This document shows, one piece after another, positions 8,295 to 17,929 of a stretch of DNA of 64,000 nucleotides. Below the pieces are notes generated by a model. It was not told the origin of the DNA. It saw only the letters and a program-made list of their open reading frames with translations, and searched no databases. This DNA comes from Stieleria bergensis (GTDB lineage: Bacteria; Planctomycetota; Planctomycetia; Pirellulales; Pirellulaceae). Made by a program: the position numbers and the translations under genes. Position 1 is the stretch's first letter. Every line of letters begins with the position of its first letter. Location of the stretch: positions 6,036,816 through 6,100,815 of the forward strand of contig CP036272.1 in the NCBI GenBank assembly GCA_007745635.1, read 5' to 3'.

Positions 8295-10541
8295 CTATCG
8301 GCGCACCATTCGCCAACAGCGGTGTATCCGCCGATTGCGAAAATCCTCTGGCACCGTCTGCTTGGAAATCTCATGACAAGCCGACAGTTCAAGCGACTGT
8401 GGATCAAACTTGAAACGACGAAAGTTGTTTGAAAAGTAAACCACTCCCCCAGGCCGAACCAACTGCAAGAGGTCTTGCAATAACGGCAGCGCATCACGCT
8501 GAACGTTCCAGTCTTGGTCAGTCTTCTTGCTACGCGAATACGTGGGCGGATCGAGCACAACCAAATCGTACTCCGCTTGCCCTATTTGGTCTTTAACAAA
8601 GCGGCCTACGTCGCGGGTGATCAACTGATGATCCCCAACGGCTCCATCATCTAGAAAGCCATTGAGCTTTAGATTGTCCTCTGCCCAGCGCGTGTAGGTG
8701 TTGGAAAGATCGACCGTTGTTGTGCTGCGTGCACCACCGTCCGCCGCATACACGGAGAACGATCCGGTGTACGCAAAGAGATTCAGAACGTCTTTGCCGG
8801 CGGATTCCTTGCGTACCATGTCGCGGGTGACGCGATGATCCAAGAACAGGCCTGTATCGATGTAGTCACTTAAGTTCACCCAGAACTTCAAACCGCCTTC
8901 CCCGACCTCCATCCGATTCCCGGTTTGGGCCACTTTTTCATGCTGCGAAAAGTTCTCTTGCCGGCCGCGACGCTTGAAGTGAATCTGATTGCTGGGCACA
9001 TTCAACGCCTTGCCAGCGGTTTCGGCCATCAAGTCCAGCCAGTTGCCGTGTTGCGCTGGATCACGATCATGTGGTCGCTCAAACTCCGTGATGTGCAAAT
9101 GATCTTCGTACCGATCGACCACCAATGGAATCTCGGGAATGTCTCGTTCATACAATCGAAAGCAAGTGATACCACGCTGGGTCGGCCAACGACGGAGATG
9201 CTTGGCACGCTTGGTTAGCCGACTGGTAAACAGCCCCGCCTGGTGCAGCGCTTTGTCATTGAGCTCCCCGAACGCTGCTTTACCCTCAGCATGAACAAGG
9301 GTCATCGTACTGGGCGCCTGAGCGACCTCTTGGCCAGGATTGGCGTCTGATTCATTGACCGTCGTCGCGGCCTCGTTGACCGATCGCTGTTCAACCACTG
9401 GCCGGGGGCCATGAAACTGATAATAGGTGCACGAGAACTTGCCGTCATACAGCTTACGACGGCGATCAGCTGGACGCCCTAGCAGGTCTTCAAGCTTGCG
9501 ATTGCCGGTGAACACATAGTGCGACCACGTTGGCAACCGGCGCAATAAATCGGGAATCGTTTCATATAGCACCGCAGCCTCATCGCTACGCCAGTCCTGT
9601 GGCTCTCCGGGGACAAAGGGCAAGCGAGTGACTAGGGAACCAAAGCGACGCTTGCTAGAGATTTGATCAAAGCGAGCATCTTGAAAGTGGACCATTTCGT
9701 CCACCCCGGCCAGCTGAGCATTTTGACGTGCATCAGCCAAACGCCGTGAATTGGTGTCAAAGCCAAGGATCCGCTCGGGGATCTCATTGAGCTGTTGCTC
9801 AACGGCTTGTTCACGCAACGTCCCAAGCAAACGCTTCGACTCGTCGGACCAAGATTCAAACGCGAACTCACGATCAACGCCAGGAGCGATCCGCGCGGCA
9901 ATCATCGCGGCTTCAATAGGAATGATCCCCGCCCCACAGTAAGGATCGATCAGCGGGAATTCGGGTTTCCAATAGGTCAACTTGACCAAGGCAGCCGCTA
10001 AGGTCTGGCTGAGAATCGCTTTGGAATGATGGCTTTGGTAGCCGCGCTGCGAGAGTGGTTGGCCGGAGGTATCGAGCGTCAACAACGCTTGATCATTCTG
10101 CAGGGCAAGATCGACGTGGTAGCGCCCACCGGTCTCCGGCAGTTCCCCGACAAAATGGTCACGTTGCAAAGCCTGAGCAATCGCTTTCTTGACCGAACGC
10201 TGCAGTGCCGGCGCGCTGGTCAGTTGCGACTTGTAGGACCGCGCACTGACAGGAAACTGACCGGCAGCTGGGATCAATTCTCCCCAAGGCAAATCCTTTG
10301 TCTGTTCAAATAACGCATCAAAGTCAGCAGCGTTAAATTCAGCCACGCGAATCACAATTCGCTGGGCACATCGCAAGTGCAGGTTCGTCAGCGCGATCTC
10401 GGGCAGCCCGCCGCGGAAGGCAACGCGCCCGGCGCTGGCTGCGTCAGCCCCTAAGCTGGAATCGATCTGTAGGTCGGCAAGTTCGCGCTGAACGACCTTT
10501 TCCAGACCAAAGCCGCACATGGCGATTAAGTCTTGGGACAT
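8295..10541 (-). CDS. rlmL: 23S rRNA methyltransferase RlmKL-like (fused N2- and N7-guanine methyltransferases), first catalytic motif lost
   Basis: E. coli RlmKL methylates G2445 (N2, RlmL half) and G2069 (N7, RlmK half) of 23S rRNA. This 748-residue protein has the whole architecture: a THUMP region (about 40-155), an RlmL Rossmann domain with LIDPYCGAGIIPIEAAM near 197-213, and an RlmK domain with VLNLFAYTGSFSVYAADGG near 590 and YDLVVLDPPTYSRSKK near 670. In the RlmL half, the motif IV that should read NPPY reads TRLPF at 305-309, so Asn and the first Pro are replaced; the codons CGC TTG CCC TTT were checked on the minus strand. The RlmK half looks intact. The ATG at 10541 is preferred over the adjacent TTG at 10544. 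It converges with fabF. I am confident of the family but not that both activities remain. Confidence 0.85.
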   Translation of the reverse strand: MSQDLIAMCGFGLEKVVQRELADLQIDSSLGADAASAGRVAFRGGLPEIALTNLHLRCAQRIVIRVAEFNAADFDALFEQTKDLPWGELIPAAGQFPVSARSYKSQLTSAPALQRSVKKAIAQALQRDHFVGELPETGGRYHVDLALQNDQALLTLDTSGQPLSQRGYQSHHSKAILSQTLAAALVKLTYWKPEFPLIDPYCGAGIIPIEAAMIAARIAPGVDREFAFESWSDESKRLLGTLREQAVEQQLNEIPERILGFDTNSRRLADARQNAQLAGVDEMVHFQDARFDQISSKRRFGSLVTRLPFVPGEPQDWRSDEAAVLYETIPDLLRRLPTWSHYVFTGNRKLEDLLGRPADRRRKLYDGKFSCTYYQFHGPRPVVEQRSVNEAATTVNESDANPGQEVAQAPSTMTLVHAEGKAAFGELNDKALHQAGLFTSRLTKRAKHLRRWPTQRGITCFRLYERDIPEIPLVVDRYEDHLHITEFERPHDRDPAQHGNWLDLMAETAGKALNVPSNQIHFKRRGRQENFSQHEKVAQTGNRMEVGEGGLKFWVNLSDYIDTGLFLDHRVTRDMVRKESAGKDVLNLFAYTGSFSVYAADGGARSTTTVDLSNTYTRWAEDNLKLNGFLDDGAVGDHQLITRDVGRFVKDQIGQAEYDLVVLDPPTYSRSKKTDQDWNVQRDALPLLQDLLQLVRPGGVVYFSNNFRRFKFDPQSLELSACHEISKQTVPEDFRNRRIHRCWRMVRR

Positions 10542-10544
10542 CAA

Positions 10545-11112
10545 AGGATACCTAACGGCTAAGTGGCTCGGTCAGTCATCGACTGAAGACAATTCAGTAG
10601 TGTAGATGACTTTGGACCCGGCAAGCAGTGCAGAAGCCCCAGCGTTGGTAGCAGCCCCCAGCCTTGGTAGAAGCCCCAGCCTTGGTAGCAGCCCCAGCGT
10701 TGGTAGCAGCCCCAGCGTTGGTAGCAGCCCCAGCGTTGGTAGCAGCCCCAGCGTTGGTAGCAGCCCCCAGCGTTGGTAGCAGGCCCAGCGGGCTCGAATT
10801 GGTCTCAGCCGCTCTGGTTTGCCAACGCGGTCCGGTTTGTCCAGAATGCTGGACGATCCGGGGCTTGCACAAGTGTTGCCAAGCCTTGCCGGCAACGGAA
10901 TCCAACGGCCGCCGCACCGGAAGAAGACACGGCCTGCAGCGGCGACGTCTTTTTGAGGGGGATCTATCGGAACGGGGTGTCTTGCGAGTACACTATTCGG
11001 GCAGCCAGGCCCGTTTCCAATGCTTGACAACAACAAGACTTCTGCCGGACGGCCTCTGCACCACCCTCCTGTTCCCTCCCTCCTGCCTAGAACACTTTTG
11101 CTCGGGAATCGC
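10545..11112. other. Intergenic region with tandem repeat
   Basis: This 568-base gap separates the divergent rlmL and the symporter operon and must hold both promoters. Its first part is an 18-bp tandem repeat (annotated separately). Open frames that cross the repeat on either strand are simply the repeat translated (APALVA or LLPTLG units) and continue into non-repetitive sequence with no domain. I see nothing recognisable in 10790-11112. Confidence 0.45.
10633..10778. repeat. 18-bp tandem repeat, about 8 copies
   Basis: The unit GCAGCCCCAGCGTTGGTA is repeated head to tail eight times. Copies 4 to 7 (10688-10759) are identical. Copies 1 to 3 carry substitutions (GAAG for GCAG, CCTTGG for CGTTGG), and copies 2 and 8 have one extra C and are 19 bases long. 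The extra bases break any reading frame through the array, so it is not coding. Slippage-prone arrays like this usually vary between strains. Confidence 0.9.
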
Positions 11113-11376
11113 ATGACTGGATCATCAAAAGCAGCCTCCAAAGGAGTCTGGATCATCAGCGGCCTGGTTGTGCTGCTGCTGATTTTGCACCAAGACAACT
11201 GGAACTGGGAAAGTGACACCTTGGTCTTTGGCTTCATGCCGATTGGATTGTTTTGGCATGCCTGCATTTCGCTTGGCGCCAGCCTGACCTGGGCTTTAGC
11301 CACCTTCATCGCCTGGCCCTTCGGAGACGATGGTCAAGCCTTCCAGGAAAACAACCAGCAGGAGGCGGGAAAATGA
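11113..11376 (+). CDS. Small two-helix membrane protein (DUF3311-like) coupled to symporter
   Basis: An 87-residue protein with two predicted membrane segments: GVWIISGLVVLLLILHQ (about 12-28) and the stretch around LVFGFMPIGLFWHACISLGASLTWALATF (about 37-67). The LFGFxxxxxFWxxxW-like pattern and the location directly in front of a sodium:solute symporter match the small DUF3311-type partner proteins of SSS transporters; identity at family level is tentative. Its stop codon (11374-11376) overlaps the ATG of the symporter (11373) in an ATGA arrangement, so translation is probably coupled. The ATG at 11113 is preferred over an upstream frame extension that contains no membrane or signal features. 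Confidence 0.65.
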   Translation: MTGSSKAASKGVWIISGLVVLLLILHQDNWNWESDTLVFGFMPIGLFWHACISLGASLTWALATFIAWPFGDDGQAFQENNQQEAGK

Positions 11377-12962
11377 ACGATCTACAACCCGGCTTGCCAC
11401 AGCTCATCATCATCTTGGGCTACTTGGCGATTTTGCTGCTGCTAGGACTCTCCAGCAGCCTGCTGTTCAAAGGCACCAAGAAAGACTTCCAAGTCGCCAG
11501 TCATTCGATTGGCCCGTTCTTTCTGTTGATGAGCCTGTTTGGAACCACCATGACCGCGTTTGCCCTGGTCGGCAGCAGCGGGGAAGCCTTCAAGGAAGGC
11601 ATTGGTGTTTACGGGATGTTAGCCAGTAGCAGTGGGATCATTCACTCGCTGTGTTTCTTTGTCATCGGTGTCAAAGTCTGGAAGATTGCCCGTAACAACG
11701 GCTACACCACTCAGATTGAATTCTTCCGTGACCGCCTGGATAACGATTTCATTGGCCTGCTGCTGTTCCCGATCTTGGTCGGCCTGGTCATTCCCTATCT
11801 CTTGATCGGTGTGATGGCCAGTGGAACAGTGATCCAGTCACTGACTGCGGGCCTGTCACCGGAATGGTTTGAGGCCACCAAGCCAGACGGCACCATCATC
11901 AAAGCACTGAACGGTGGCGTGCCACCTTACTTGGGTTCGCTGATGGTGTGCATTGTGGTTTTGGTGTACGTGTTCTTTGGTGGGATGCGAGGGACCACTT
12001 GGGCCAATACGCTGCAAACCATGGTCTTCATGGTCCTAGGTTTAGTCACCTTTGTTGTGATTGCGATGAAACTTGGTGGCACCGAAAGCTTGTTCGAAAA
12101 CCTGAAGGTACTCGGTGAATCAATCCCCGACGACAAAGCCACTCGGTCTGAAATGAGCAAGACCAAGTTCTTTACGTACTTGCTGATTCCATTATCAGTC
12201 GGCATGTTTCCACACCTCTTCCAGCACTGGATGACCGCCAAGAGCTCAAGCTCGTTCAAGGTGCCCGTCATTTGCCACCCACTGTTCATCATGATTGTCT
12301 GGGTGCCCTGCGTGCTGGTCGGCGTCTGGGCGACAGGGGATACCATCAACATCCCTCCAACCTTATCGCCCAACGCATTGCTCCCATTCTTGGTCAAAAA
12401 ACTGACCAGTCCCATCCTGGCGGGCTTCCTGGCAGCAGGGATTTTGGCGGCGATCATGAGTAGTTTGGACAGCCAGTTCCTTTGCATTGGGACGATGTTC
12501 ACCAACGACATTGTGACGCACTACAAGGGCAAAGAAAATGTTTCCGATCGACAAACGGTCCTGTACACCCGTAGCTTCATCATCGGCATTGTGGCCGTGA
12601 CATACGTTCTAAGCCTGTTTGATCCCAAGAGCGTCTTTGCACTCGGTGTCTGGTGCTTCAGTGGCTTTAGTGCGTTGTTTCCAATCGTGTTAGCAGCGCT
12701 GTATTGGCGTGGGCTAAGTGCGATGGGAGCGATTGCTGGCGTCTTGGCTGCCATCGCAAGCTGGTCCTACATGTTCTATCAAGCATTACAGTCGGACACG
12801 CTGCGAACCTATGTTCTGGATCTGCCGATCGGCGAAGAAACGTATGACGTCATGCCCGTGGTCGGAATGCTTGGCAGTAGCTTGATTGCGATGGTCGTCG
12901 TGTCATTGATCACGCCCAAACCCAAGCCAGAAACCTTGGCCAAGTTTTTCCCAGCCCAATAG
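11373..12962 (+). CDS. Sodium:solute symporter family (SSS) transporter
   Basis: A 529-residue integral membrane protein with about 13 hydrophobic segments, starting with LIIILGYLAILLLLGLSSS. Features of the SSS family are the KDFQVASHSIGPFFLLMSLFG start of the core (family pattern: F.lagr.l..w...s), GTTMTAFALVGSSGEAFKEG in helix 2, and AAGILAAIMSSLDSQFL with its conserved small-residue and serine positions at the sodium site of helix 8. The substrate cannot be assigned. A GGAGG ribosome-binding site at 11361-11365 lies eight bases before the ATG at 11373, inside the upstream gene. The two genes form a unit. It converges with trkH, and the gap between them carries palindromic repeats. Confidence 0.85.
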   Translation: MNDLQPGLPQLIIILGYLAILLLLGLSSSLLFKGTKKDFQVASHSIGPFFLLMSLFGTTMTAFALVGSSGEAFKEGIGVYGMLASSSGIIHSLCFFVIGVKVWKIARNNGYTTQIEFFRDRLDNDFIGLLLFPILVGLVIPYLLIGVMASGTVIQSLTAGLSPEWFEATKPDGTIIKALNGGVPPYLGSLMVCIVVLVYVFFGGMRGTTWANTLQTMVFMVLGLVTFVVIAMKLGGTESLFENLKVLGESIPDDKATRSEMSKTKFFTYLLIPLSVGMFPHLFQHWMTAKSSSSFKVPVICHPLFIMIVWVPCVLVGVWATGDTINIPPTLSPNALLPFLVKKLTSPILAGFLAAGILAAIMSSLDSQFLCIGTMFTNDIVTHYKGKENVSDRQTVLYTRSFIIGIVAVTYVLSLFDPKSVFALGVWCFSGFSALFPIVLAALYWRGLSAMGAIAGVLAAIASWSYMFYQALQSDTLRTYVLDLPIGEETYDVMPVVGMLGSSLIAMVVVSLITPKPKPETLAKFFPAQ

Positions 12963-12990
12963 ACGCCGGGGAAGGCAATTGATTTCGCGC

Positions 12991-13260
12991 GGCCCCATCA
13001 ACAACACCCTCCCGCTTGCGGGAGAGTTCAGGCAGCGAATGGTCAACGGTTGCATTCAGCAAAACCCTCCCGTTTGCGGGAGAGTCGGCCGGTTGGCGGT
13101 GGTGGCGCGGTGATGAGTGCGCAAATTTGCAAGGCGGCGGCAATGATTGTCTCAATGGCCGGCCGGGGAGGGCTGCGTTGTGGCTGCCTGCCGTTGGCGT
13201 TGCCCTGTGTTTTTGGTGCGTGCAAGCACGGCCCCCTACTGTTTTGCCATCAGCCGTTTG
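12991..13260. repeat. Composite dispersed repeat, copy i
   Basis: Two palindromes, CTCCCGC TT GCGGGAG (13009-13024) and CTCCCG TTTG CGGGAG (13067-13082), are followed by fragments GTTGGCGTTGCC (near 13192) and TGCGTGCAAGCACGG with CCCCTACTGTTTTGCCA (13216-13249). The same modules recur at 50977, 52757, 61481 and 63471. Here the repeat fills the gap between the convergent symporter and trkH genes, where the palindromes may act as a bidirectional terminator. Confidence 0.75.
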
Positions 13261-13314
13261 GGCGTTGGACTGCCCCAAAAACCGGGCCACCGGCTCGCAG
13301 GTGGCGATTGGACT

Positions 13315-14934
13315 TTACGTTCGCCTCCAGAACGTGGGAAACACCAGCACCAAGACGCTGAACACTTCCACTCGGCCGAGCAACATCAGCCACACAAATA
13401 ACGCTTTGGCCCCTTGGCTGAATTCCGCGTAATTCCTTGTCGGCCCAACAACGCCAAGGCCGGGACCAATGTTGTTTAGCGTTGCTGCAACGGCACTCGC
13501 ACAATCCAACAGCTTCTCATCCGTCGTCCCCTTGCTGATGGCCACCGTCTGATTGCCCTCTGGGTCAACGGAAACCACTTCTGAATAACCCCAGGTCTCG
13601 TTGGGCTCAAACGCAACCAAGCCCATCCACGACGCGATGAAGATCCCCAAGATCAAGCAAAAATAAACCATGATCCCGCTAAGCATTGCCGGGTCATCGG
13701 CCGTCGTCTGCCCCAACCGAATCGGCCGCACCACGCGAGGCCGATAAGACAGTTCGATTTCACGGCGAAGGATCTTGAAGAACAGCACATGACGAATCAC
13801 CTTCAAACCGCCACCGGTACTGCCAGCACAACCACCGACGAACATCAACACCAACAAGACGCCCCGAGCGAAGTTGTTCCATGTATCAAAGTCTGCGGTG
13901 CCATATCCAGTGGTCGTAATCACCGAGACCACTTGAAACAACGCATTGCGGAAACCTTGACCCGGCGGATCGAAACCGGGATCGTCATGCCGAATGCCGT
14001 AAAACAAAATCCCTAAGGTCACGACCAGGATGATGCCTAAGAACGTTTGAAACTCGGCATCGTTGAGCAGGCGCTTCAAACCACCGACCATGGTCAAATA
14101 CAACAGCGTGAAGTTCGTTCCGGCCAGGATCATGAACACAATGGTGATGTATTCAATCGAAGGACTTTCGAATGCACCGAGTGAACGGTTGTAAGTGCTA
14201 AAACCTCCGGTGGCCATCGTTCCAAAAGCATGGCAGAGCCCATCAAACAAGGTCATGCCAAACAGCATGTAGATCACCGTCAGGATCACATTCAGCCCAC
14301 AATAGATCCCCGCAAACAGCAACGCAGTGTGTTGCATCCGAGGCTGACTGCCCTCCTTACTTGGGCCCGGCATCTCCGCGCGAGCCATCGCCTTCCCTGC
14401 CGATCCTTGACCAAGAATCGCCACAAACAGAACCACGATGCCCAGCCCACCAAGAAAGTGCGTGAAGCTACGCCAGAATAAAATGCAATGCGGCACGTCT
14501 GCAGGTGTTTCCAAATCCGTCAGCACCGTTGCCCCAGTGGTGCTAAACCCCGCCTGGGATTCGAACATCGCTTCGATGAAGGTCATGGGCTGATCAGGCG
14601 CAATCTTGGTTTCAGAAAGATAATAGGGCAGCGCACCAAGCACGGTTGCCAACACCCAACTGAGACCGACGATCGCCATCGCCTCTTTACGAAACAGCTG
14701 GGCTCCACGGCTGCCGCGACCAAAGATCAACATTGCAATGCCGATGACAAAACTGATGCCGGTCCCCAGCAACAGCCCTTGAATGCCACCGTACTCAGGC
14801 GACTCAGCCGCTGGCAAGAACGTCCGATTGGCAAAGATGGGAAACCCGAACGGCAAACTAAACAACATTGACGTACCAACCAACAGGCACACCATCCCCA
14901 ACACTCGGCTCAGCAATCGAATGTTCACAGTCAA
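13315..14934 (-). CDS. trkH: Trk-type potassium uptake protein, TrkH family
   Basis: A membrane-embedded potassium translocation subunit, 539 residues. Four pore loops can be seen with the selectivity-filter glycines: [30 protein letters not shown] and [10 protein letters not shown]. The signature [16 protein letters not shown] lies after the third pore loop. An insertion of about 25 polar residues ([21 protein letters not shown]) precedes the last pore helix. TrkH proteins work with the cytosolic TrkA nucleotide-binding subunit, which is not in this window. The frame begins with TTG at 14934; a GTG at 14928 is an alternative, and both fit the hydrophobic first helix. Confidence 0.92.
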   Translation of the reverse strand: MTVNIRLLSRVLGMVCLLVGTSMLFSLPFGFPIFANRTFLPAAESPEYGGIQGLLLGTGISFVIGIAMLIFGRGSRGAQLFRKEAMAIVGLSWVLATVLGALPYYLSETKIAPDQPMTFIEAMFESQAGFSTTGATVLTDLETPADVPHCILFWRSFTHFLGGLGIVVLFVAILGQGSAGKAMARAEMPGPSKEGSQPRMQHTALLFAGIYCGLNVILTVIYMLFGMTLFDGLCHAFGTMATGGFSTYNRSLGAFESPSIEYITIVFMILAGTNFTLLYLTMVGGLKRLLNDAEFQTFLGIILVVTLGILFYGIRHDDPGFDPPGQGFRNALFQVVSVITTTGYGTADFDTWNNFARGVLLVLMFVGGCAGSTGGGLKVIRHVLFFKILRREIELSYRPRVVRPIRLGQTTADDPAMLSGIMVYFCLILGIFIASWMGLVAFEPNETWGYSEVVSVDPEGNQTVAISKGTTDEKLLDCASAVAATLNNIGPGLGVVGPTRNYAEFSQGAKALFVWLMLLGRVEVFSVLVLVFPTFWRRT

Positions 14935-15685
14935 ATCATCCAGGCAATGGGAAAATCAAGAGTTGGGCGGATTGTAATCTTAGCAAGCGATGTGTTATCA
15001 GCCCTAAACCAATCTTGCTTCGCGAAGTCGAGGGCTGACGCCACGCTTTGGTTTCAGCCCTGCGTCCCGCCAGCGTCCACGGCAACGCGTTGCCTGGCGT
15101 CCTTGGAACGCCCACGCGACGGGCGATCCAATGTTGCTGGCCCGCTTTCTAAAACCACTTCGCATGAATTGGCATCTGATTTGCAATTTGAGACGCTGCA
15201 CCTTGAACGATTCGCGGTCTAGACCGTTGCCGTTCAGGGTCAGCTGAGCGTTCCTTTCCTCAGGGGATTGCCCAGATTCTGGCGGATCGGTACTGGAGGC
15301 GGTATCGATTCGCTGCTTTTCTTTTCTGCCGGCAAGTCCAGTAAACACGAGGAATCATAGCTTTTTCCCAGTCGAAAACCGGGAAAAACCGGCTCGCGAG
15401 AAAACTTTCACAGCCCGTCTGCCAATCTCAATCTGCCTCGTCCCCAAGTCGCTGGCGGACTACACTAAGAAGTGGTGTTCGCAGCGCTGCCAAATCAGGC
15501 AATGTGTTGCATTTTGCTCGAACGAAATTGCACCACACCTGACTTCCCGGGCTACCGCCGAGCAAAAACATTCAAACGTTGCCGCCATCTACTTTCCAGT
15601 CACGCGGGTTTGTCGGTCTGCCTCGGACATCGCACTCGGCTGATGTTTCCAGCTCAATTCACTTTTTCTAACAAGCTCTGGTTTG
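14935..15685. other. Intergenic region upstream of trkH and the SRAP gene
   Basis: A 751-base divergent gap. An inverted repeat CAGCCCT ... AGGGCTG (about 14999-15043) encloses the palindrome CTTCGCGAAG (15017-15026). Open frames here are short and unrecognisable. Promoters for both flanking genes should lie here but are not identifiable with confidence. Confidence 0.4.
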
Positions 15686-16411
15686 ATGTGCGGTCGGTAC
15701 AACCTGAACACTCCTGCAGCTCAATGGACTCAAGCGTTGCTGCCTCTGTGGACCGATCAAGAACGAACCGGACGCATTGACGAGCTATCGATTCATTCAC
15801 GATACAACGTCGCCCCCGGGCAACCGATTGCCTGTGTGCGATCGCAACCGGGCAGCGAGAAACGTGACCTGGCGATGCTGCACTGGGGACTGATCCCTCA
15901 CTGGGCGACGGATGCTGCGATCGGTTACCGAATGATCAATGCTCGCAGTGAAACGGTGGCGGAGAAAAACGCCTTCAAGTCGGCTCTGAAAACACAACGT
16001 TGTTTGATTCCCGCCGATGGCTATTTCGAATGGGTCAAAACGGATCACGGCAAGCAACCGTATTGGATTCGCGATCCGTCCGGCCAGCTGCTCGTCATGG
16101 CTGGTCTGTGGCAGCGGAATGAGCACGTCGCGGATCAACCCGTTGAATCGGCGACCGTCCTGACCACCAACGCGGGTCCGGCCACGGCTGAAATCCATGA
16201 CCGCATGCCAGTCTTTTTGACCGAGGCCCAAGCACAACTTTGGCTTGACCAAGAAGTCCAAGATGCCAGCGCTCTCAAACCGCTGTACAATGCCTGCCAA
16301 GCAATGGAATTCTCCGTCGATCCGGTTTCAACCTACGTGAGTCGTTCCCAAAACGAAGGTCCACGTTGCATCGAAATCGAAAAGCCACTTCAGCAGGGCG
16401 AGCTGTTTTAG
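15686..16411 (+). CDS. SRAP domain protein (HMCES/YedK family, abasic-site crosslinking)
   Basis: Proteins of this family form a thiazolidine link between their Cys2 and an abasic site in single-stranded DNA, protecting it from cleavage. The 241-residue protein begins MCGRYNLNT, with the catalytic Cys at position 2 exposed after Met removal, so the ATG at 15686 and not the TTG at 15683 must be the start. Further family motifs are YNVAPGQPI, MLHWGLIPHWA, MINARSETVAEKNAF, RCLIPADGYFEW (active-site Glu) and TTNAGPATAEIHDRMPVFL (active-site His). The gene stands alone, 64 bases before the two-component operon. Confidence 0.93.
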   Translation: MCGRYNLNTPAAQWTQALLPLWTDQERTGRIDELSIHSRYNVAPGQPIACVRSQPGSEKRDLAMLHWGLIPHWATDAAIGYRMINARSETVAEKNAFKSALKTQRCLIPADGYFEWVKTDHGKQPYWIRDPSGQLLVMAGLWQRNEHVADQPVESATVLTTNAGPATAEIHDRMPVFLTEAQAQLWLDQEVQDASALKPLYNACQAMEFSVDPVSTYVSRSQNEGPRCIEIEKPLQQGELF

Positions 16412-16474
16412 TCACGTTGGTGAGCAACCTTCCTTCGCAGCCAGTCACCTGATGGGCGATCAACAGAGCAGGGC

Positions 16475-17929
16475 ATGAAACAACACGGTCGATCGATTCG
16501 AGTGAAGATGTTAGTGCCGTTGGTGGGCACGGCGGCAATCGCTTCATTGCTGGTCGCCATGGCCTCCTGGTCGTACGGTCGCCGGCAAGCTCAGCAAGCG
16601 ATGCTAGAACGCATTGAATCGATTCGCGCTGCCTTCTCTTCGACTCCCATCCCCCTGACTTCTTCGGCGCTCAATTCACTTTCACAGCTGACCTCGACCC
16701 AGTGGATTGCTTTGTCGACCAACGGGGACATTGCGCGCTCCACCCTAGCGGTCTCAGAAGATGACATCGCACAGTTACAACAACTTCCAGCGCGATCACT
16801 AAGCGTTGACCAGGCTCGGCGAGATGTCACCCAAGCGGTCGAACTGGAACTGGGCAACGAAGCCTACTTTGCCTACGCTCTGGGACGTCCATCCAGCGAT
16901 GTGGTGCGTGATGGGATTGCTCGTGTGATTGTGTTGTTTGAACGCCGATCGGTCCAGGCGTCCGCACGACAAACGGCGATCACACCATTAGCCACTGGCC
17001 TGTCAACGATTCTGCTGATCGTGACAACAACCTGGCTGATCATGTCCCGACTCGTCAAGCGGATCACGGTGTTGCAAGAACAAGTCGATCGTGTTGCGGC
17101 CGGAGACTTTTCATCCCAGCTCACGGAAAACAGCCCCGATGAACTGGGACAACTGTCGATTGCAATCAATCAGATGACCATTCAGTTGGACCAACTGTGG
17201 AAAGAAGTCAAACGCGATCAACGGGCCAAGTTGCTGCATCAAGTCGCCAGCGGCATGGCACACCAATTGCGCAACACGCTGACTGGCGCACGCATGGCCA
17301 TCGAACTGCATCAAGCCGCTTGCCAAAGCGGCGGCAAAGAAGCGGGTGTTGCGATCAACCAACTGGAGATCGCTGAAGACTATGTCAGCCGGTTACTCTC
17401 TTTGGGAACACAAGACCAACAGGTTGACCAACAAGCCCCCGCTGGGAAATGCCTCTTCGACCTTCAGGCCAGCCACCAATCCATTGCACAGCACCTGAAA
17501 CGAACACTTCGCTGGCAACTTGACCAGCGTTTAGAACATTATCTGATCAAAGACGAACGATCACTCAATGCCGCGGTCTCCAACTTAGTGCTCAATGCTC
17601 TCGCCGAAGCCGATGAAGTCACTGTGCGAGCAAAGGTCGCCACCCTGGAAACCGGGCCAGAGGCTTCATCAACCACTGCTCCCTGCGTTGCGGAACTGGT
17701 CGTCGATGTCGTTGATAATGGTGCCGGTGTCGATCCAGAAGTCGCCGAACAAGTTTTTGAAGCCTTCGTCACCACGAAACCAGAAGGCATGGGACTGGGG
17801 CTTGCCGTAGTCAAGCGGTCGGCCGAGCGTCTCGGCGGCAGCGTCACATGGGTTCGTGAAGATCAGCTCACTCGGTTTACCTTAACCCTTCCCGCCATCG
17901 AATCGCCGTCCGCTGGAGAGCGACCGTGA
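16475..17929 (+). CDS. Membrane sensor histidine kinase (NtrB/ZraS-like)
   Basis: A 484-residue kinase with a first membrane helix at about 12-31, a periplasmic domain of roughly 135 residues, a second helix at about 170-190 (LSTILLIVTTTWLIM), a HAMP linker, and a kinase core. The phosphoacceptor is His263 in GMAHQLRNTLTG, followed by an ATP-binding domain with NLVLNALAEAD (N box), VVDNGAGVD (G1) and GMGLGLAVVK (G2). The HxLRN form of the H box is common in kinases that partner sigma-54 activators. It overlaps the regulator gene by a GTGA junction, so the two are translationally coupled. The signal sensed is unknown. Confidence 0.88.
   Translation: MKQHGRSIRVKMLVPLVGTAAIASLLVAMASWSYGRRQAQQAMLERIESIRAAFSSTPIPLTSSALNSLSQLTSTQWIALSTNGDIARSTLAVSEDDIAQLQQLPARSLSVDQARRDVTQAVELELGNEAYFAYALGRPSSDVVRDGIARVIVLFERRSVQASARQTAITPLATGLSTILLIVTTTWLIMSRLVKRITVLQEQVDRVAAGDFSSQLTENSPDELGQLSIAINQMTIQLDQLWKEVKRDQRAKLLHQVASGMAHQLRNTLTGARMAIELHQAACQSGGKEAGVAINQLEIAEDYVSRLLSLGTQDQQVDQQAPAGKCLFDLQASHQSIAQHLKRTLRWQLDQRLEHYLIKDERSLNAAVSNLVLNALAEADEVTVRAKVATLETGPEASSTTAPCVAELVVDVVDNGAGVDPEVAEQVFEAFVTTKPEGMGLGLAVVKRSAERLGGSVTWVREDQLTRFTLTLPAIESPSAGERP

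Noticed and set aside
8340-8370. Sigma-54 promoter-like TGGCAC with a downstream GC near 8350
   Set aside because: Only eight bases separate the GG and GC elements where ten are needed, and it lies within the rlmL coding sequence.
10572-11309. A 245-codon minus-strand frame and a 150-codon plus-strand frame through the 18-bp repeat
   Set aside because: Both are low-complexity translations of the repeat, and 19-base units break the frame in parts of the array; the flanking parts match nothing and overlap the coding start of the small membrane protein.
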